Shown here piece after piece: positions 1 to 14,000 of a DNA stretch of 64,000 bases (its first letter is position 1; each line of letters starts with the position of its first letter). The position numbers were made by a program, and so were the translations under genes. Below the pieces are notes generated by a model. That model ran no database searches and was not told the DNA's origin. It saw nothing but the letters and a program-made list of their open reading frames with translations. Source of the DNA: Cyclospora cayetanensis (lineage: Eukaryota > Apicomplexa > Conoidasida > Eucoccidiorida > Eimeriidae); contig NW_020312748.1 in assembly GCF_002999335.1 (NCBI RefSeq), forward strand, positions 124,001-188,000. The letters are read 5' to 3'.

Positions 1-3000
1 GCGCGGCATTCATCGGAATCTTGAAGAGACAATGCCAAACATTGTCACCGTCACCCTAGCACTAAGAACTAGCACTTTACACCTGGAAGAGCTACCAATG
101 AGGCGGAAACGACTTTGAAACGACAAAGTTTAGAATAACCAGAATGGTGTTACTCGTTCTTGTTTATTGCCGATCCAAGGCCTTGAAGTCAAGCATTCAA
201 AAGAAAGAGGCAGAGTCAGTGACGTGTAAATCAAGTCTCGAAAAATTCTCCGGCAGTTCATTTTGAGCAGATGCTGATCCCGCCACGCCGCTTCGAGCTG
301 CAAATTTGTTGCTAATGGAAACTCTGTTACAGTGAATAAGGGTACATACTAATTACTGATAGTTGATCTTCCGACATAATTCTTTGCTTTTACCTGGTAC
401 ATAATCTGATGCACATATTAAGCGCAGGCGTGGCATCGAGAAGGAGCTTGCAGTCGCAAGTAGGCTTCCGCGGTACACTACTGATTCTGTACCACTTGTA
501 ATGGCAGCATCATGCTGCTGCTCAAAGGACGCTCTTCGTGGCTCCATTGAAGGAAGGATACGAAGGTACACCTGAGGCCATCCTGGTGTAGAATCATCAA
601 ATCCTTTTTGGAACGCAAACGCAAAAGCTTAGTGGGAATGCGTTAACACCAGTGCGGGTTTTTTTGAAGCACGTATACTTTTCTTACTGTACGAATACAC
701 GTAATACGTTTCGAAACAGGCCGTGCATAAGCGCTTGTACATCAACAATTATGCCCTTCGAATTTTCTAATAACACATCTAACCACTACCTAGATTATTT
801 TGCGCCGTCAATTGCAACTGTTCTGGTACTCTCAACCCCAAGTAAGAGTACTCCAGCCTAGATTGAACTTTCAAATTGCTCATTTATTGTTCCTTGCTAC
901 AGGCCTAATCTGCGTACTTCCTCCAGGACCACGACACCAACGAAGTTGGCCTTTGACGGTTGACGTAGCAGCACATTATTCGAACTCCCATGGCCTTTTG
1001 AACAGGCTCCCAGGTACTTCCGTGGGCTCGGGCTCTACAAAGACGTTTTGCGGATTAGTTCAAGACTTTGGAGTACTTTTGGATGTGGCATTTGCTCCAA
1101 TTATTACCGTATCAGTCAAGAGCCATGTCAGATGTCCGCGGATTAGGAAGGCAGGGAGACCCCTTTTCCGAGTTACGATCTACCAAACATTTTAATAAGT
1201 ACAGTTTGTACACTCTGCAGCTAGATTATTTTTAAAGCTGCTGCAGCTCAAAAGGCATGTCCAGTGAATTCAGGCGTCCTAGGATAGGGTGCTAGGATAG
1301 TGCTCTGTGAAATTACGTTAGTCCTGAACCGTTCCAGCTGCTCATAAAGTACTCAGAAATCGCCCCTTTCGTCTCTGGCTTACTGAGTGTCAGACTGTCG
1401 AATGCAAAGCTACGACAGTAATAGATTGCTGGGAAAGGTGGAGTAGAAAGGCCTGCAAGACTCGCAAGGTTCAAACACTATGGACGATGGGCACAAGATG
1501 CTGTGCGAAGCATCCAGATATAGTACGCTCCTACACACTCTTTATGCTTATGGAACAATCTACCAGAAAAGCCCACATGATTCAATGAAGCTGTTTTCTC
1601 CAGTAAGCGCTTAATAGTCAAACTAACAGCTTTATTGGCAGCGCTACATCGCAGCAAGCATTAAGATCAAAGCAGAAAAATTTTCCAGCTGCGGCAGCGG
1701 GAACGAACAAGTTTTCTGTTAACCATACTAGTCTACATTATTACATGCGCTGCTGCCTGTGCTTGTACGATCAATGATTTCAACTTCGGTGAATTTGCAC
1801 TTTAGGCAAGCATACGGTGTAATATTGCTTCTATAAATGCAGCACGCTTTAGGATTTGCTAGGATATCATTAAGCTCGCAATAAATCCGATTGAGGGGCT
1901 GCTTGGTTAGCACATCGGACAGGCGTTTGACAACTTCAGAGAGCCTAAGCTGCCCCCAACCTTGTTGACCTTCGTGTTGTGATGCACGTCAAAAAATCGG
2001 TAATGAGCTCTAAGCCCGTCCTGCACTTACACGGTTACAGCTTACTGTTTAGTATAACTTTTCCTTCGGAGGCAATTCTAAACCGGTTTGGGCAAAGGGT
2101 CTAAAGGTTTCTAAGAAAGGAAGTCACAGTAGACTGAGGCCACTTGAGATGAGGGTGGGAAAATGAAACTACAAAAATATGTTGAATTCTAAGAGCATCA
2201 TGTGCGATCTAAATGTTTCGGCATGCTATTTCATCTAGCAGCAGAATAAGCAAGCTTCCTTGCTACTAGCCTCTCTCAGATTCATCTAGTGCAGCCACTT
2301 CAGCAACAGTGGTAAAGCACATTGTTCTTCAGTGTTTTAAAATATTGATTTTGTGCTATCTGCATAAGCGTATGGGCTTGAATATGTACTTGTTTCTTTT
2401 CTAAATCGCTCACTTTCTGTGGACCAAAGCCCAGGCCAAAATGCCAAGAGGAAAGTAAACCGAGGCAATCCATCATACTGTCTAATCCAGTAGCTGATTA
2501 GCACCAAAGCGCTCACTCCTGATGTACGGACAAGGGCAAAGTTGGCAGTAAAAATTGATAGGCTGCTTTTGAGGGTATGGAAGGGCTAGCACAGTTTCTT
2601 GAACTGCCAGGGGCTATTCCCCTGACTTGCTAAAGACCAAGAGCGTGGTGTCGTACTCTATTTCCGTTGGGCATGATTGCCATTGTCGATGCAACACCAT
2701 AGCGGTATTGTCATATTGATCTTCGATGAGCTGGAATACGTTGCATATACTATTAGCGGTGTCGGTTGCCCTCAGTCATATGTTGCAGCAATCGGCAATC
2801 CGTGCCCAATCGGCAGCGCTTCCACAAATCTTTGGGTAAGCCAAGAATGACTCGAAGACGCATGAATCTTCCTTGAAGCTTTTTATGTGAACATGTCCAA
2901 GATAGGGCGAGCTAGCCGCAGAATTAATTTTTTTATCAAATCAAATCACCATCAAAAAACTAACAACTGCGTGTCTGGACACGATTCCTGAATCCTTTCG

Positions 3001-5374
3001 AAGCTGCCACATCGAGGTGTCATGGCAACAAAGAACCAAAAGCGCCACTTAATTGTGATATCTCTTAATGAGTAAAATGAGAAAGGTGTCATCGTTTAAT
3101 ATTTATTCGTCTCAAAATATCATAGATGTTTCATGCCGGAATACGCAATTTACAAGCGATGCTGGTGCTAGTACTGATACGGATATTGCCCTTGTGTTGT
3201 TTAGCCAAGATACTCAGCCAACATCATTGTGTTGCTTTTATTAAGTACGTTGAAGTACTGGCTTGTCATGTTTGAACTACATGCTCTGGCTCCAGACAGA
3301 AATATCTTCTCCTGTCTTGCACGGTTTTGCCAGCTACAGATACTCAAACTCATTGCGCAATAAATACTGGACTGCGCGCTGGCACAAACGCCATTCACAT
3401 TTTTCTTGTTTCCTGAAGCCACCAAACCAATACAGTAATGGCGCCTGGTATGAGTGGTTTAGCTCCTAGTCCATCTACGATAACTCAGCATTTCTAAAGG
3501 GACTAAGGAAACAAATACGAGCTCTTTGTACAAAAGCGACTACGGCAATTGATTGAGGCGTAGTGGCGCTGCACTATTTCTGTGGATATAAGAAGCGTTT
3601 ATGGTGAGCTAGGCCATGACAGTGGAGCCACAGTTTTAAGATCTTCCAGGGCGAAATTTGTGCTCGATGTCCCTTGATGCCTCACAATGTTGTGTACAAA
3701 GTAGGATCACCTAAAGATGATCATCACCGCTAGATCTATTTTTGCAGTGGAACTATGCTCAACAGAGCTCGCTGAGACAGCTACACATGGTAGCTCAATG
3801 CAGGACGATGCCTCTCCAGGGTAACGTGTCGGTGAAAGGTTGGCATCTGGACCATAGAATCATCTCATCGACAGATTGTCTAGCCAATGTTTTACTGAAG
3901 AAGCCCTGTGCCTCCAGTGAATGTGTTCGCCTCTATTTCTTGCCAGTACTGCTTGCAACAGGAGATGTTGATGAGTAGCATGTGCTGCGGGTAACAAAAG
4001 GGAATGATTTCGCATGGAAGTAGGCAGTATGTCAACACACTTCTAGTACCATCACTACAGTGTTTGGTCCATGCAATTTAATCAGGCATATTCACTTTCA
4101 GAGCTGATACCGCTGGTCACGCAAAATTCGCAGCCTTCCTGAGGCTTGACATTGCTGCCGACTTAAACAGTCTCCGCTGTCTCCAATACGCTTAAAATAA
4201 AATTACTACATATCAGCAATACAAGAAAAGTTTAACCAAGGGTATGTGGCTTACATGAGTGAACCGAACGACAAAATTTGGCAAACACGTCTGCAGCCCA
4301 AGCAACTGCCTGATGAGTCTAGGTACCGACACCGCTTGCAGAAGGTTCCCGAGCGTCCTTTAGGAATTTAAAAAAGAATTTAAATAGTACAGCATGGCCA
4401 TGAATACAGGTTTTGGTGATCTGGTCCCCGCAGAAGGCAAGCCGGACAGCGTAAAACCTTGCAAAGCGCATTTGGTAGAGAACACTCGCCTACTCCTGGC
4501 TTTGCTTTACCCAGCAACAGCTACCTCCATTCGAAATTTTTAAAGAAGCCTTTTTAAAAAGTAGCTGACTTGCAATTACAACGTACAATAACAACGCTGT
4601 CCAGGGACGACTTCAAAACGATCGGTCTACCGTAGATATGCTTCGATATGCAAGAGGAAATAGCACTTCCGCAAAGGGTAGCTCATTCGCACTCTACTAC
4701 TTTTCAAGAAGTAAAAGCTAAAGTACTAGTTGCGCAGGTTCTCTAGCTACTCTTGAACAGAACTATGTGTGATTGGGTATCGAGTAGCGTGGAGTCTCCC
4801 TGTTTAGATCCCCACACCGGCAGCAAGTCTATGCATGCGCAATGATTGCCATTTCCCAACAGAGTACTTGCATCGTAGCCACGGCTTCTCGTTAGAACGT
4901 TAACACATTGCACAGCCAGGACAAGGATGGCAAGACCCAACCTGCTTCACAACCTCCTTTATGGTCCTGGTAAGTAGCTACAGGCTTCCATTAAAATGTG
5001 TTCCTCTCTATGAAAGCATCATCTTACCTGCACGATAACTGTCATCAACACTATGAATCCAATGCTTTGTTATGATGACCTGTGTGCGTTTGTAACATTC
5101 CTTGTCTGAGCGCCGCAAAGAACTCAGACACAATCGACGTTCACTTTGTATGCTGCCCGCAGGCACCTTCAGAAAACATCCCTGTTGCTTTGATTTTGAA
5201 TATGTTAAGCTTTGCCTATTGGTTTAGTGCTATGCAATACTCCAGAAATTACTAATTGAAGTGCAGTATCCTGACGACCTGGAGCCAGGTTTTCTTAATC
5301 TGAAGCCCCCTTCAGGGTTGAGAAGCTCACAGAGCACCAAAAATCCTCTTCTGCTGCGCTAATTATTCTTTTAG
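1..5374. other. Gene-poor stretch
   Basis: Both strands were read. Only short open frames full of stops are present, none with recognisable motifs, signal peptides or convincing splice-flanked exons. Base composition is lower in GC than the gene-rich part of the window, and CAG tracts are absent. I see no gene I can support here. Confidence 0.5.
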
Positions 5375-5673
5375 AATCTCCCGGAAGGTTGCTTGACCAC
5401 AGCAATACGAGTTCCTATTTGGTCAGTTCTTTAAAACGCGTCGAACTGTGCCTCAGCCTGTCCGGTGATGTATGGGTCGGCAATGGGAGAGAGCCTCCGG
5501 AGGAGGCCAGTCCCATAGAGATCATTTTCCCTTCTGCGTTAACATTTGAAAAATTTGTGTCCACTCCCGTCGCTCCTCAAGAGCCTGCTGAGTCAGAACG
5601 TGTCAACGTGAACACATTCATCACAGAGGAAATACCTCATGTTCCTTTTTCAAACACAGTTTTTGACAACTAA
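5375..5673 (+). CDS. Orphan exon-like open stretch, unknown product
   Basis: An acceptor-like site (pyrimidine-rich run ending in TTTTAG at about 5374) is followed by some 98 open codons ending in TAA. The reading is unusually protein-like for this desert: acidic and proline-containing (Glu-Pro-Pro-Glu-Glu, Pro-Gln-Glu-Pro-Ala-Glu), with hydrophobic segments and no codon-level degeneration. There is no ATG at its left end, so if it is real it is the last exon of a plus-strand gene whose upstream exons I could not find. It may also be a surviving exon of a dead gene. No family was recognised, so this is a lead only. Confidence 0.25.
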
Positions 5674-7448
5674 CTCTACTCTAGACAGTTATTCACTGCT
5701 TAATCAACAAATGTGCATTTGAGCCTTACCTAAATATCCAGCGTCGCAAGCGTCTAATGTTTATCCTTTACATGTGCATGATCCCCTCCGTGGATTGACT
5801 ACTCATGGTCTCTATTTGTCTTCACACTTGATGTAGGCTTGGTTTTTCGTAAGTTTGTTTTAAAGTAAATTGAGGTCTAAGATTCTGCTCAGCAATGCTA
5901 CAACCACTGCACCAGCACCGTAGTCTGTTAGGGAGTCAGCTTGTAACAACCAAGTCTTAGCAGCCAAAATTGGATGTAGCGCGATATGAAGGGCCACTGC
6001 GATCCGAATCCTCAGCATAAAAAAGGAATGCAAGCAATCGCCTTTCACAAGAGCCAACATTTTCAATAAAAAATAAGTCCAGCGCAACCGATCGGGCTGA
6101 ACATAGTTGGCGCAGCAGGGGGCCGCCACAGCCCTCCAGTAACTGTATTGGATTGCGGGTTTCATCAATGTGGGTATCAGGACTTCTTCTCAAGAAAAAA
6201 CAAAGACTCGTACGGCAGCACAGCATATATGGGAATCCATGGGTGAAAAGACCGGGGTCACATGGGGCACCCAGAGAAGTGGTGCTTTACACACTATGTT
6301 CATCACAACGAAAACCTCAACAAGACTTCGTATGCAGTGTGGCGACAACTAATCCAGCCAAAATATGCGCGACGCAGCTGCACCAAGTAATGGGTGTAAG
6401 GCCTTAAATGGAGCTGTAATAACCATTGCTAAGTTCAACCAGCGGCAGCCGAAGACTCAGCTCACTCTAATGCTCCTCCAACAGAGCCGCTAAAACACAA
6501 CACTAGGCACAAGCCCTTCTCAATCATGCGAGAAATTCAGCTGTGTATTGGCGACACGGCTCTTTAATGTAGCGGGCGGGAGATGAGCGCCCATAATTGC
6601 AATGGAATATTCCACAATTTTGCGTGGCAGAGGGATTCCTTGCACCTTAAGCTAGTTTTTGCAGGGCATTTCTCGAATACTTATGTGAGTATCAGAGGAT
6701 CTACCCGCTTATCCAATAAGTATTAAAATGTAAGCAACTTTTTGAATTTGAGTGACATTTCAGAGCAAGGTATTCTTATAGCCGGCTTCAACCTGGGGGA
6801 TCGAGTTGTGCTTGTTCCTTCGTAAGTATTTGCTTGCAAGGAGCCCCCATTCTTGCCTTTTCACAGAAGTGGATTTGTGCTTTTTCGTAGAGCTGAGGGG
6901 TGCATTGCCCAGGCTCACCTTGTGGCTCGTTATTCCAGGCTCTCCCAGGCAAACTTGAATAAGGTGTCGAGGTCTGTGCTGTGATGTACGTGTGCAGCTT
7001 TTCCTATTCACGAGCCTGTCATATTAAGCTTTAGTACACCATACATCTATCCTCTAGTTCATATTTTCAGATGCATTTAGATATATGTAGACCCAAATTC
7101 CTACTACCTACATACTCTGCCTTGACATTGCAGTTGATACGTGTGATTTATGAGGGGTATATCAACAACTTAGACAATTAGGCATTATCCAAAAGACTCA
7201 TCATCATGGGTGATGTCCGTTCATGTTTTAAAGTAGGAGCCTTTTAGAACGGAGTCACACCATGGGGGTGTGGAAGCAAGTTTCACCGGCTCGTTTTCCA
7301 TTTGAACCCCATGGGCGCCAATGTGTAACAAACGAATTTAACAACTATGCAAACAGCCTGTCAGATTCAAATGATTTTGCGCTACAGTGGTGGTGTGTCT
7401 TCAATATACATTGAATTTCGACCATGAGGACTTGTAGGTTGGGGGAAT
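5674..7448. other. Intergenic, with one repeat fragment
   Basis: No supportable gene. Around 6.83-6.90 kb, the minus strand resembles a stretch at about 13.14-13.20 kb on the plus strand. Both read through a Ser-Thr-Lys-Lys-His-Lys-Ser-Thr string followed by a Gly-Leu-rich part. I take this as a dispersed repeat rather than two genes. Confidence 0.35.
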
Positions 7449-8078
7449 TTAATGGAGGCACTTGCCCACGAACTTCCGCTGGCTCAATTTGGGAAGCTTC
7501 CTGCACATTGTTCCCCAACGAACCCGCGCACCTTCGCTAAGAGCGTCTGCCCGTGTCTTAACAGCCATATAGAACGCTTCCGCCTCTCCATTCTGGCGAA
7601 TGGAGAAGTAGCGTCGGCGCTCGCGCCCAGCGGCATCGGTCCAAGCGGCGATCCACTCCTTCTTTCTGAACTCCAAACGAACTCCTTTAATTTGACGATT
7701 GGATGCCATGTCGCGTAGTTTACTATACAATAGCCGTGGGGCTTGGTATTCCTCCAGTATGCTGTTCCACATTCCGAGGGGGATCAGCTGGCCTAGCCGC
7801 GCAATTGTTGCCTGTTGAACATCAGGCAAGCATTGATGTAGGCAAGTAGCTTTGACTTCTACCGCCGGCACAAGTGCGTCGGTGGCCTTGATGTTGCTGG
7901 AAACTTGGTACTGGATATTGTGATAGTCTGCAATTTCTTGTGAAGCGATATCGCAAGGACAGATCGGGTTGGAAGAAGAAGTGGAAATTGTAGCGCCATC
8001 CGGAAATAAAGGATAAGCAATGACTGAACACTGGATATCTGAGTTCTCGAGCAGAAGAGATGATGATGCTGCGGCCAT
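7449..8078 (-). CDS. ApiAP2-type transcription factor, single exon
   Basis: A 209-residue open frame from a true ATG at 8078. Residues about 130-181 read as an AP2-type DNA-binding domain of the apicomplexan (ApiAP2) kind. A Gly-Val start is followed by a basic strand (FRKKEW), then Trp142 and Trp146 separated by Ile-Ala-Ala, an Arg-rich turn (GRERRRYFSI), the Asn-Gly motif, and an amphipathic helix (EAFYMAVKTRADAL). ApiAP2 proteins bind promoter DNA through one or more such domains. This one has a single domain near the C-terminus, and the first 120 residues have no known domain. It is short for the family, so it could be a compact member or an exon of a longer gene. No intron is needed. It is isolated, and flanked by more than 5 kb of gene-poor DNA on the right. 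The domain call is firm; the target and regulatory role are unknown. Confidence 0.8.
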   Translation of the reverse strand: MAAASSSLLLENSDIQCSVIAYPLFPDGATISTSSSNPICPCDIASQEIADYHNIQYQVSSNIKATDALVPAVEVKATCLHQCLPDVQQATIARLGQLIPLGMWNSILEEYQAPRLLYSKLRDMASNRQIKGVRLEFRKKEWIAAWTDAAGRERRRYFSIRQNGEAEAFYMAVKTRADALSEGARVRWGTMCRKLPKLSQRKFVGKCLH

Positions 8079-11000
8079 TTTCTCTCCTTCAAACTTCAGA
8101 CCTGCCGTTGTAGTATATAGATGCTTCGTGGAAAATCTTGTCCAGCATAGCTGCTCCTAATCACTCAGTAGTCACCTCAGGGTGATCTTATGAAAGCCTG
8201 TATGCCAGCATTACAGAGGCTTTGAAAGAGGCGTGAAACTGGACTCTGGCCGATGCATGAAGTGCCTCTATTAACGGATGTGCATTAACTAGCAGCTGTG
8301 TGGATTTTCACAATATTGGCCGCCTCCTGGAAAACCAAAGGAGTAATGAAGGTGAAAGCCAATTAAAACCGTTGTAGCAGAGAGAATAAACTCTGTTAGC
8401 CACGCCGAAATGGACATGTATTGCTATGTGTAGTAGTCCGTGTGTCTTGCTTGATCGAATGCTGTCGAGACAGGAGTAACACCAATGAGATATTATTTTT
8501 TGAACTCTTGTTCAAGTAGCGCAAATGCTATTTTTTCAGCAATGATATGCATCAGACAAGCTGAATTTCGGCTGTTACAGAGGCCAGCTGAGGCTAAGGA
8601 CAGCGAAACGCCGCAACGAAGCCGCCTCGGCAGTGCCTGGTGTGGTCTGTTCTGCTGCCCCTTCTGTGCTAGCCGCATTAAGTAAGCAGTTGGCACAGTT
8701 ATATTATTTGAACTGCGTGAAACTGCTTTATTAGAGTGCTATTACGCCATTTCACGCGTCCCGGCGACTTTTGGACATGATAAATGTAGCAGACACTGTT
8801 TAGTGTCGATGCAGAATTGACCTTCTCGGAGTAGCAGGAAACAAAAGCGCATTTTACGCTGGACTTCCACGTTTGGTGTAGACTTTATCTCGTTAGACTT
8901 TTGGCGAAACATTTGTGAGCCGACTCCCATGATACTCATTTATGCTAAAAACCAAAACTATGCATATTTGTTCGTCTCCAAGGCACGTAGTTTGCAGCGA
9001 CAGAAACCATCAGTTTGGGACAGACAGGGACCATTTTACATTCACTGGCAGTCTTTAGCCTTGTAAGAGGACGAAAGTGAGTATTTCGGCTAGTGTGTTT
9101 GATGTGGCACGCATCATTTACCGTGAGGGCTGAATTGGATACAACGCTGCATACATGCTCAAAGCATACTTAATGAAAGTAACTGGGAGTTTAACAAAGC
9201 AGCTCTCCAATTCCTTTCTCCTTGTCTTTTAGAGCTTTGACATGATGGAAGAGGAACACACACTGCGCGTTGCTCCTCCTCTTAGCACTTCGAAAACTCG
9301 CAGTTAGTTGCACATAGCGTCTAACGCGCACAGCAATGTGTCTTCTGGTACCAAGACAATAGTACTATACAGTAGACAATGCATGAGAATCTATCAATCA
9401 GATGCTTAATTGTTTGCTTATCTTTAGGGTAGTATCTGTAGTGTACTAGAAGCTGAGCCGCCTACTTCTTCCACCAGTATTCCAAAAACATTCGCTCGTG
9501 CCCCTTACTTGTCCGTTGATACCAACTGCAGGCAAGACAGCGGAAAAGTGACCGCCTTGCCACCATTTTATACGCAGACAGGAACGAGAAGAACAGCATG
9601 AGCGTGAGATTGCAGGCAACTATGGGAAGACGAGTGTACTACTGTATTATAAATTCACTCAGCACGAAGAAGAAACTCAATCCTGTCTAGTGGCTTTTTG
9701 TGCGTTTAGTCTCCCGAAAGTATACCACAGCGGTTAGGAATATCTTATGCGTCTCCGTAATAGTACTCCTGGGCAATTCGTGAAGCTTCCAGACATTAGT
9801 TGATAATAATCAAACTGCTTCCCGAGCATTGAGATAGATGGGTCAAGGGATGAAATGGCACATTCACAGATCCGTCGGCACTGAGATGCTCAGCTGACCC
9901 GTGACCTCTCACAGCCCAACAATACAGTCCATAGTCAGAGACATCTAAATTCTTTTAGGTCCCGAAGGGCATTGCAGACGAGTAAGTTTAAGAAAATTGT
10001 GCTGCTTCAGCTGCTGAAAATCTGGGCATGGCAGGGCATACCCCTCTGCCGCCGGACGCATCCAAAGCCACCCGAAGGGCCGCGGGGGAATTTCCACTAT
10101 AGCACAAGTCCACTAGCCTGAGACAGCATGATCATGTGCTTCGCACAAAATGGCAGTGCGGATACCATTCGGATGGCATAGGCGGCGGATTAAACGCTAT
10201 TTTTTGAACCACAACATGTGTTTATCAACGTCTAATTGTTGCACCCTTTTTCATTCTAACTTTGGGCAATAGTAGAGGGCGAGGGCATGTTTGAAGGCGT
10301 AGAACGCACGTGATTTCAGTAGCAAAATTTAATCCTCACGGATGAAAGCAGCTGCACAGTTCGATAGTAAATTGGTGGCCATCGCCAGAGTGTGATGTCA
10401 TGTAAAACTAGCAACTTTAAACCACCAAAATAAACTTGTATTCGCGTTAAGGTGACCTTGATGAGTCACCAACTGCACTTTTATTCTTCATGGCCCCCGT
10501 CATTGTGCTGCAGCCCGCGTGGTGGGCCCCCGTGTGCTCCTCAAGTATGATGTTTCCGCCATCCCCAGTCTTGTTTTCCTAGCTCTTTAGATTCTTGCGT
10601 ACGGTGGCAGTTCCTAATTTTGCGACTTAATCTCGAATGAACGCATGTGCTTTATCGAGGATCTGTTGGGGCCGCTTAGCACCATGGGTTTCTCTTTGGC
10701 TTTTTTTCTCGTTTATCGTAGACTGTAGGTGCGGGCCAGTTGCCGGAGCCCCGACATCCAAGATTCTATATCCCGATAGTGCCTCTTTTGTTTCAGCTAA
10801 AAATGCAAGATTTGTTTCTACTCGCTCCTGAAACCTTGAGCAACCAATCGTCTTTCGAAGCCCATCCGGTCGGCTCGTGTCTTGCTGAGTCGCTGCCCAC
10901 CCTACGACCCCCACTGATAACATATTGGGTAGGTCCGATATAAGTCACTGCTAAAGAAGCAATTCATCTACGTTGTGGACTTGGCAAACCAAGCTTCATA

Positions 11001-14000
11001 TCGTCGATTCATCAACCAATCGATAGAATCTCTACTTCAGCATACTTAATTCTCCAAAGGCCTGCTGTTGAGCTGAGGCTTGGATATTCCTGTGAGTCAG
11101 GGCTGGTAAAAAAGCGCGATTCCTGGCAATCCCTGCAGGCAATAGACTTGCCCTGTATGAAAAGACTCCCAATTAAACTGCCTTTGTTTCCAGTAAACAT
11201 GCCGCAAGGAGCACTCGTTCTTCTTCATATTTGGGACTGCCCACTGAGGTACAACCCCACGGCTGAAGAAACCTTTGAGCAATTGCCCGTCCTTACGGCA
11301 CGCCTAATTCTATGTGCAGCATACTCTCACCGAATCAATCATGCACTTATTATTCCCTCACAAATCACGCCTTTCTACCACCTATAAAAAAGGTCTATTC
11401 AAACTTTTGCTAGGAAGCAGGCCATTGTTAACAGACATTTTTGTTTCGCTGTCTACCTCCATGTCAAAAAGGCTGTCTTCAATATTTACGTCAATGAGAA
11501 CCAGAATGATGAGTCACGCAATAACTTGATAAAAGCTCAACAATCGGGAAAGGCAAGCCTCACCATTGACTGCATACACCGCCTTAAGGTGAGCTAAATG
11601 TAGCCACATTGATCATTAGGGGGCTACCAACTGTGGCCCCTAAGTCGCCATGAAAAGCCGAATTTACATCCAAGATATTTTATAAAGAAAATCATTTAAT
11701 GACTCCAGTGGCGTTCCCTCATTCCTTTCTCTTGAATCCCCCGAGTTACCAATATCAGGAGAGAGAAAATGTTAGCCTGAGCGTTGTCTTAATCTTTGGA
11801 CCTTCCAATTTTTTGAAGCCACTTGGCGTTTGTATGAAGGGGACTCGCGCACAGCTTTGCGTCTTGTTATATCGAGTTAGCAGTATCTGGCAATCTATGA
11901 AGTCTTTCGATGAAATGTACCAAAATACGGAACGGCTGGTTAATTCTTTAGTATTTATTTATCAAAGTGATAAAGTAGTAAAAGCGTTTGAGTATAGCAT
12001 TTTGCGATACAGGGTCAAAATCCAGCTTGTCCTGCTGCAAAGAATCATGCCTTTCCGGGTCTGGATCTGGTTGCTTATTAGCAACTTCAATAGAGTTCTC
12101 AGCATATTGACAGCACAAGTATGCAGATAAAAAAGAGAACATGCAGACTTGGTAGATGCAACCAGCAGCCTACACATCTATTCGTTAGCCGACGCACCAT
12201 ATTCGGGTACACATTGAGGCGGTTCCAAGATCTGTTCGACGATGTCGCGAGCCTTCAGTGCATGGAAGCGAGCGTGAGCTGCAAGGGGATTAATTCTCGA
12301 AAAGGGGCAACATGTAGGAATTCACCAGCGCCTTGGGCACCTGATATCGGTACCAAAAAAGCACGGAAGGTGCCGCCGGCGCGTTAATCCTGCGAAGAAG
12401 AGCCATGCGAAGCCGATGTTCGAGTGCCTCATCTTAGGAATTACCTGACAAATTGTACAGATCAAAAGTCTCCTTAATCTGTACTTCGTGGACGCTTTCT
12501 TAGAAATCCCCATTTGCTCAAATGAGATGCACGAAACAGCGCTCGACTTTCGCAGTTACAAACTCTATAGTGAGTGTATGCCCTTCCGACTTTATCGTAC
12601 CTCAGCTGAGCTGAAACGGTAGTTCCACCTGAATTCTGAACGGTCAATCAAGGCGAACTTGATCCTTTCCTAAATGGAAAACGTCTGTATATTCAGCCGA
12701 AATGTTCAACAGCGCCTACAGCCTCTTCTTCCCCTACTTGGCTGTTCCGAGACAAGCAATGGCATCTGAAGGCATGCAAGAGCTTTTTTGATAACAATTG
12801 TGTATCGGCGATTCCGCATTTACGCTGCAAGAATTTAGCCAAATTCAGTAAACACCTGATCATTCGAGGTACTTATCCCCAATGCCGGTGCACAGTTTGA
12901 AGGGCCTACATCTTATCACGATTACTTTATCTCTGTATTTGATCGCGTAGCCTTGCCCATTACTGGTTCGCTCAAGATAAGGCCCACAACGACCAGAACA
13001 GAGGAGGCTGACGTCGTAGCAAAGGCTCTAACCGGCCTAATCACAATATTTTTGGGACTCGCACTAACCGATTATGAGTGGCATAGCCTCCTAGCAGCCA
13101 TTGTTGGTCACTCAGCCGTGGGGGCTATCTTTTCCAAACATCCTGCCAGTACTAAAAAGCACAAAAGCACTGTTGGCCATCCTCATCGGGGGCTGATCAG
13201 CGCAATCCAGTGCCGGGAAAGATGAATTATGTGCTTTGTGCATAGGAATGAAAAAATGCGAGCACAATGATTTGGGCGTTTTTTGGCTCTCCAGACTAGC
13301 CATCAGTCTCTAACGCACCGCGCATAGAGCTGTCGGTGCTATGATAACGCAAGAGGTGTTATATGGCTGGGCTGCCTCCTGCGGTAGGACTATAGCTAAG
13401 CATATGAAGAGCATTACCTACAGCTGTGCAGCGAAGGGCCACTTTACTATTGTACTGTTCAACTACGTTGTCCGCTTTGGTAGACGGGTTCCACCAAATT
13501 TGCATGCGTTCAACTCCTATTAGCAGGGTTTCGTCCTCAACCATTGCCAAGATTCAGAATGGCAAAAGGGCGAAGAAGACTTTGAAAAAGCCTGCCGTGG
13601 TTTAAACACAGCGTGGACTCGGTCGCCTATACATTCCGACTTCGATCCTTACAACCCTAGTGTGCGCGGCACATAAACGTTTTCTCTTGGGCAATGTTGA
13701 GCTCCATTATAGTGGAAAGCTCCTACGGTCCTTCAGGTGGCGTGGGATGTATTTCGCGACAGGGGAGTATGCACTGCCACTGCCAAAACTTCAGCAACAG
13801 GAGCACCATAATTCTCTCAAACCTACTTTTCTCCAAAGTCTTTGGTTCTGAAGAAAAGGTGTGCCTTCGGCCATGAAGTGGATTGTTGGACTGCGGGAAA
13901 CCACAATAGGTCGTTATCGATAGACTCCGTGACTATGCCTATTTCATCCATTGTTCCAGCTCTCTCAATGCTCAGGAAGTCGCTTTATTATTCTTAACTA

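Noticed and set aside
11699..12130. 143-codon plus-strand open frame
   Set aside because: No motif, unlikely composition, overlapped by antisense frames, and located in a desert. Best explained as chance in AT-richer DNA.
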